A stretch of 64,000 nt of DNA. Origin: Mactromeris polynyma. Its lineage: Eukaryota; Mollusca; Bivalvia; Venerida; Mactridae. How positions within the stretch are numbered: position 1 is the first letter of the stretch; each line of letters begins with the position of its first letter. A model generated the notes under the pieces. The model did no database searches and was not told the DNA's origin. It worked only from the letters and a program-made list of their open reading frames with translations. A program made the translations under genes and the position numbers. Below, piece by piece: positions 60,657 through 64,000 of the stretch. Where the stretch lies: positions 978,819 through 1,042,818 of the forward strand of contig JASFXZ010000043.1 in assembly GCA_032209605.1 (NCBI GenBank), in the 5' to 3' direction.

Positions 60657-61010
60657 TGGAAGTTTGCGGTAACTTCGCAGGGAGTTTGCGGCAACTTCGC
60701 AGGAAGATCGCGGTAACTTTGCAGGAAGATCGCGGTAACTTTGCAGGAAGTTCGCAGTAGGCGGAGTCCTGTTATAGTTGCTGTGAACTTCCTGCAACAA
60801 AATTGTTTGCAGCAAATTTGCAGCAAACTTTTACCATGCAAATGAGGTTTGCTGCAAATTTGCTGCAAACTTCATTTGCATAATTTTGGTTGCGGCAAAT
60901 TTGCAGCAAACCTCATTTGCATGATAAAAGTTTGCAACAAAACAGTTTGCGGCAAATTTGCTGCAACTTTGCTGCAAATTCGCAAGAAAGTTTGCAGGAG
61001 GCTTGTTTTT
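60657..61010. repeat. Right subterminal repeat cluster of the 5-kb element
   Basis: At least ten copies of GTTTGC.GCAAATTTGC.GCAAAC-type palindromic motif and four of TTTGCAGGAAGATCGCGGTA-type direct repeat (60657-60765). Counterpart of 56029-56305. Confidence 0.8.
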
Positions 61011-61020
61011 TTCATAAGGG

Positions 61021-62020
61021 CATACATATTCAGCTTATCTGTTTTCATGCTGAGTGTGTGAATTTATAGAGAAGATTACATGAGTGGTTGTAAATTGCAA
61101 TTCATTGTACATGTATAAATAAAATAACTTGTTTGTGATTTATTATTTCAGAATTGTTTGAATGAAATTTTTCAAGTTAAATAAAGTCATTAATTGATTT
61201 TATACAAATGTACTAGTTTATTCATATCGTATATTGTAAACACCATAATAGCACTGGCAATATCATTATTATAACTCAGATTAACTGTCTCAAAACGCCA
61301 TACATTTCCCCGATCTTTATTGATTTTTAGCGAGTAAATTTTACTGACTACTTATCTCTTCATTTAACTTGTATACAAATTTTTCCAATATGTGCGCATG
61401 GTCATGTTCAATTTGTGGTTTCATATACATTGTTTTAGAAATTCAAACAAGAAACCATTTCGGACGGTTAAACGATGGCATTTTCTATACTTTTTTAAAG
61501 TAGTACATATCGGTTTTAATCACAACTCTTTTGGTAACTCTTTGTTTCTTTACACTTCTGATGTTTACATTGTCCAGTGTGGAAACTGTGAACAGCCTTG
61601 CGTTCAGTAAAGGCTATCCGTCCAAAATGTTACGAAGCATCGCGCGAGTTTTGCTATTGACCGGCTTGTTAGTGAAAAATGTTTCATATCACTCGCTATC
61701 GCAACTCGGAGGTAGCACGCGAATATTTGACCCTAACACTGCGTTCAGTTACGGCTAACACTCCCTCAGGTTTTGTTTTGTATCCCTGGCCCACCATATC
61801 ACAATGACTGCACACGGGGAACCAAATTGCAAACTGACAACAGGACTGGTTCCCTGCCTTTACTGTCTTTGAGGCAGGGAACCAGAATAAAAAACGAGGA
61901 GTTCAATACACTTGTTAGGTCCTGAACAGATAGGGGGCTATCGTTCGCTGTAACTGCACGCAAGGCGTGTTGTTGTGCCATTGATTACTTCACGATTTGG
62001 AAACAATTATTCATGGCAGT
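61021..62020. other. Intergenic DNA, no supported gene
   Basis: Only the hairpin above and short frames. CTTGCGTTCAGTAAAGG at about 61599 resembles CCTGCGTTCAGTAAAGG at 42035, a short shared string of unknown meaning. Confidence 0.5.
61846..61885. other. Perfect 13-bp hairpin
   Basis: CTGGTTCCCTGCC (61846-61858) and GGCAGGGAACCAG (61873-61885) pair perfectly around a 14-base loop. A related GGGGAACC lies 30 bases upstream. No gene context was identified, so it may be a transposon remnant or structured RNA. Confidence 0.6.
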
Positions 62021-63415
62021 TAGATAGATAGATTTATTTCAACATAAAATGTACAATTTACATAGCAATATAAAATTAAGACATATATTAGTAACAACAA
62101 TATGTATTATATGTTAAGGATAACACAAAAAAGAGTACAAGTAAAAACACTTATTTCCATCGTGTTTTTTTTATAGTATTGTGTGACATAGGAAGAATTT
62201 TAAGCTATAAATAAAGTTATCACAGTCAGTGAATCAAAGAAAGACATTGTGTTACATGTTAATAAACAAATAGATAAAACGATGAAACAATGAAACAATA
62301 AGTTATCTCTGACAGGAATTATGGATGGAAAAGCTAAACAAATAAAATTTAACAAGGTATTAGGTTACAAATGATAAAACTGTTAAAGGAAAGACAATAC
62401 ATTATTTAAGACGAGCTTAAAATGTGTTTTTTAACTTTGCATTTGAAAGAAGATATACTTTTGGCATCCCTCACATCTTGTGGCAGACTGTTCCAAAGAC
62501 AACAACCATTGAAAGCAAAAGATTTCTTTCCAAAACCCTTGACTTTAGGAATTGCAAATCTCTTACATTCTGACATTAAATAATTTGTTCCATCAGGGGT
62601 AACATCAGCCTTAACTCTGAACCTGGTAGGATATTTGTGGATTTCACTGATGGGGGTAAATTGATCCATTAGATAAGAAGGGGAAAGTTGGGAATGGATT
62701 TTATATACATAGCATAATTTGATTCATTCTACTTTCTACGGGTACCCAATTTAAACGGGAAAAATGTTCTGTGCCAATATGTGATCTAGGATGTAAGTTC
62801 AATACAAATCTCACCAGTTTATCTTGTGTGACTTGCAATTTATTCTTTAAATCTTGTGTTAAACTGTTAAACCAGACTGATGATGCATACTCAAAGTGGC
62901 ATTGGACAAGGGAAGATACCAGAAGTTTCTTTGTTTGCATAGTTAGGAATTCACTTTTACGATACAGGAATTTTAACCTTGCATTGGATTTTTTAATAAC
63001 AGACGTTGCCATAGATGCAAAGGACAAATTTTGATCAATGGTAACTCTAAAATATTTAACTGATGTTGTTGTTTCAATAGATTGGCCGTTGAGTAGAATA
63101 AAATAGAGTGATTTACGGTATCAAAGGCCTTCTGAAGATTTAAAAGGACCATGCCAACAAAATGCCCCTTGTCCAATTGAAAGCGAATAATTATGATCTG
63201 TAAGATGAATAAGCAGGTATCGGTAGAAAATGCTTTTCTAAACCCAGACTGAAACTCATATAATATATTATTTTGGACAAGATATTTTTCTAATTGGTCA
63301 TATATAACTCGCTCAAAAACCTTAGAGACAATACTCAAGATTGAAACTGGGCGGAAATTGCCGACATCTGTCTTATCATTCTTTTTGTACAATGGAACTA
63401 CAGTTAAAACATGTT
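62021..63415 (-). pseudogene. Second, decayed copy of the non-LTR retrotransposon
   Basis: It shares the TAGATAGATAGATTTATT tail with 33657 and is homologous to the ORF at 34218. Three frames remain: 63392-62973 (NFRPVSILSIVSKVFERVIY to AFDTVNHSIL), 63027-62701 (ARLKFLYRKSEF to NQIMLC) and 62669-62406 (FAFNGCCLWNSLPQDV). The stretch between AFDTVNHSI and the thumb region is deleted, removing the GVPQG and YADD catalytic motifs, and later frameshifts separate the rest. Truncated at its 5' end near 63415. Inactive. Confidence 0.88.
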
Positions 63416-64000
63416 CGCAGCATTATTTATGATAAATGAAGTGATTGCAGTAAGATGCAGTATTCATACACAGGCATTCATTTATCTATACATGCATATA
63501 AATAAAACTGTTAATACAATTAATCAATGTAACAGTTCAGCAGTTAGGTGATAACTATTGTAATGTAAATATGGTATGAAAATATTGCATGAAAAAGTGA
63601 TATTAACACTGTCCTCAGTATATTTAATTAAGTAGACTTTTTCAACAAATAACAGAACAAGAGTTTGCAATTTGAAATGGTCATGAACTAAGATATACAT
63701 ATTACAATGCAAAATGAAAATGAGTGCATTTGACATCTTGAGTTTTGTATGTTACCATGGTCACAATATCAGAAATTTAATAGGTGTATTGTGCACATCA
63801 AGAGATGTAATGAGCAGTTTTGAGACCAGGGTAGACAAATCAACAGACTAACTAACAGTTGTAAAGCATTCATTAAGCTAAACTGGAACTTAACAGAAAC
63901 ACTTACAATTCCCCTTTGCAACCAAGATAATTAACTAACTGCTTACATGGAAAATGTAATAATAAAGAAATAATGCATTATTGTTTTCATCGTTTGAACT
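63416..64000. other. Intergenic DNA at the right edge, nothing recognised
   Basis: AT-rich sequence without splice-bordered coding stretches, repeats or RNA genes that I can support. Confidence 0.5.

Larger units (their letters stand above)
56016..61020. mobile_element. Putative 5-kb terminal-inverted-repeat element
   Basis: Ends are CCCTTATGAAAAC (56016) and its complement GTTTTTTTCATAAGGG (ending 61020). Inside both ends are dense palindromic GCAGCAAATTTGCTGC and GCAAGAAGTTCGC repeats (56029-56305, 60657-61010). The core contains a CTGTCTCCC minisatellite and possible spliced sequences. No transposase was recognised and flanking duplication is unclear (ATACCA against CATACA), so the superfamily is undetermined. 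Confidence 0.6.

Overview
This is a eukaryotic window. Intron-rich genes with GT-AG splicing, AT-rich spacers, abundant dispersed repeats and several transposon classes point to an invertebrate, most probably a bivalve mollusc. That assignment rests on repeat style and retroelement type and is inference, not proof. There are three host loci. At the left edge the first three coding exons of BAP1 (nuclear ubiquitin C-terminal hydrolase) lie on the minus strand, and TMA7 (65-aa translation-machinery-associated protein, four exons) lies on the plus strand. Their start codons face away from each other across 277 bases, so they probably share a bidirectional promoter. The third locus, 41552-48049 (+), is a four-exon gene for an unrecognised 731-aa protein with at least three SUMO-interaction-like motifs.

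Between these loci lies a layered repeat region (about 11.5-41.5 kb). A 57-bp minisatellite occurs as two large arrays in opposite orientation. The left array is 12207-12598 plus 25545-29590 and the right array is 37018-41168. Outside each array is a roughly 400-bp unique sequence, also inverted (11495-11960 and 41170-41546), and the right copy ends about 6 bases before the start codon of the SIM-rich gene. The pair is therefore a large inverted repeat, either an inverted promoter duplication or a foldback-like element.

One minisatellite unit in the left arm has been split by a young 12,946-bp Ty3/gypsy retrotransposon (12599-25544), bounded by 692-bp LTRs and a 4-bp target duplication (TATG). 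Its interior is rearranged. Minus-strand gag, protease and reverse transcriptase are separated from the minus-strand integrase half by a 4.2-kb block. That block holds a plus-strand internally deleted copy, an LTR-LTR palindrome and a third fold-back LTR fragment. The plus-strand copy also carries a nearly complete reverse complement of mature tRNA-Asp, CCA included, beside its primer-binding site. The outer target duplication implies that the rearranged cDNA formed before a single integration event. Gag and Pol are joined by a GTTAAAC sequence placed for -1 frameshifting.

The spacer between the minisatellite arms (29.6-37.0 kb) holds dispersed repeats and a pogo/Tigger-like terminal-inverted-repeat element split by a 5'-truncated non-LTR retrotransposon with an intact reverse transcriptase frame. 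To the right of the SIM-rich gene (48-64 kb) are a tRNA-derived SINE, a dispersed 0.67-kb repeat, a 5-kb terminal-inverted-repeat element with dense GCAGCAAATTTGC subterminal repeats, and a second decayed copy of the non-LTR family. I saw no confident host gene there.
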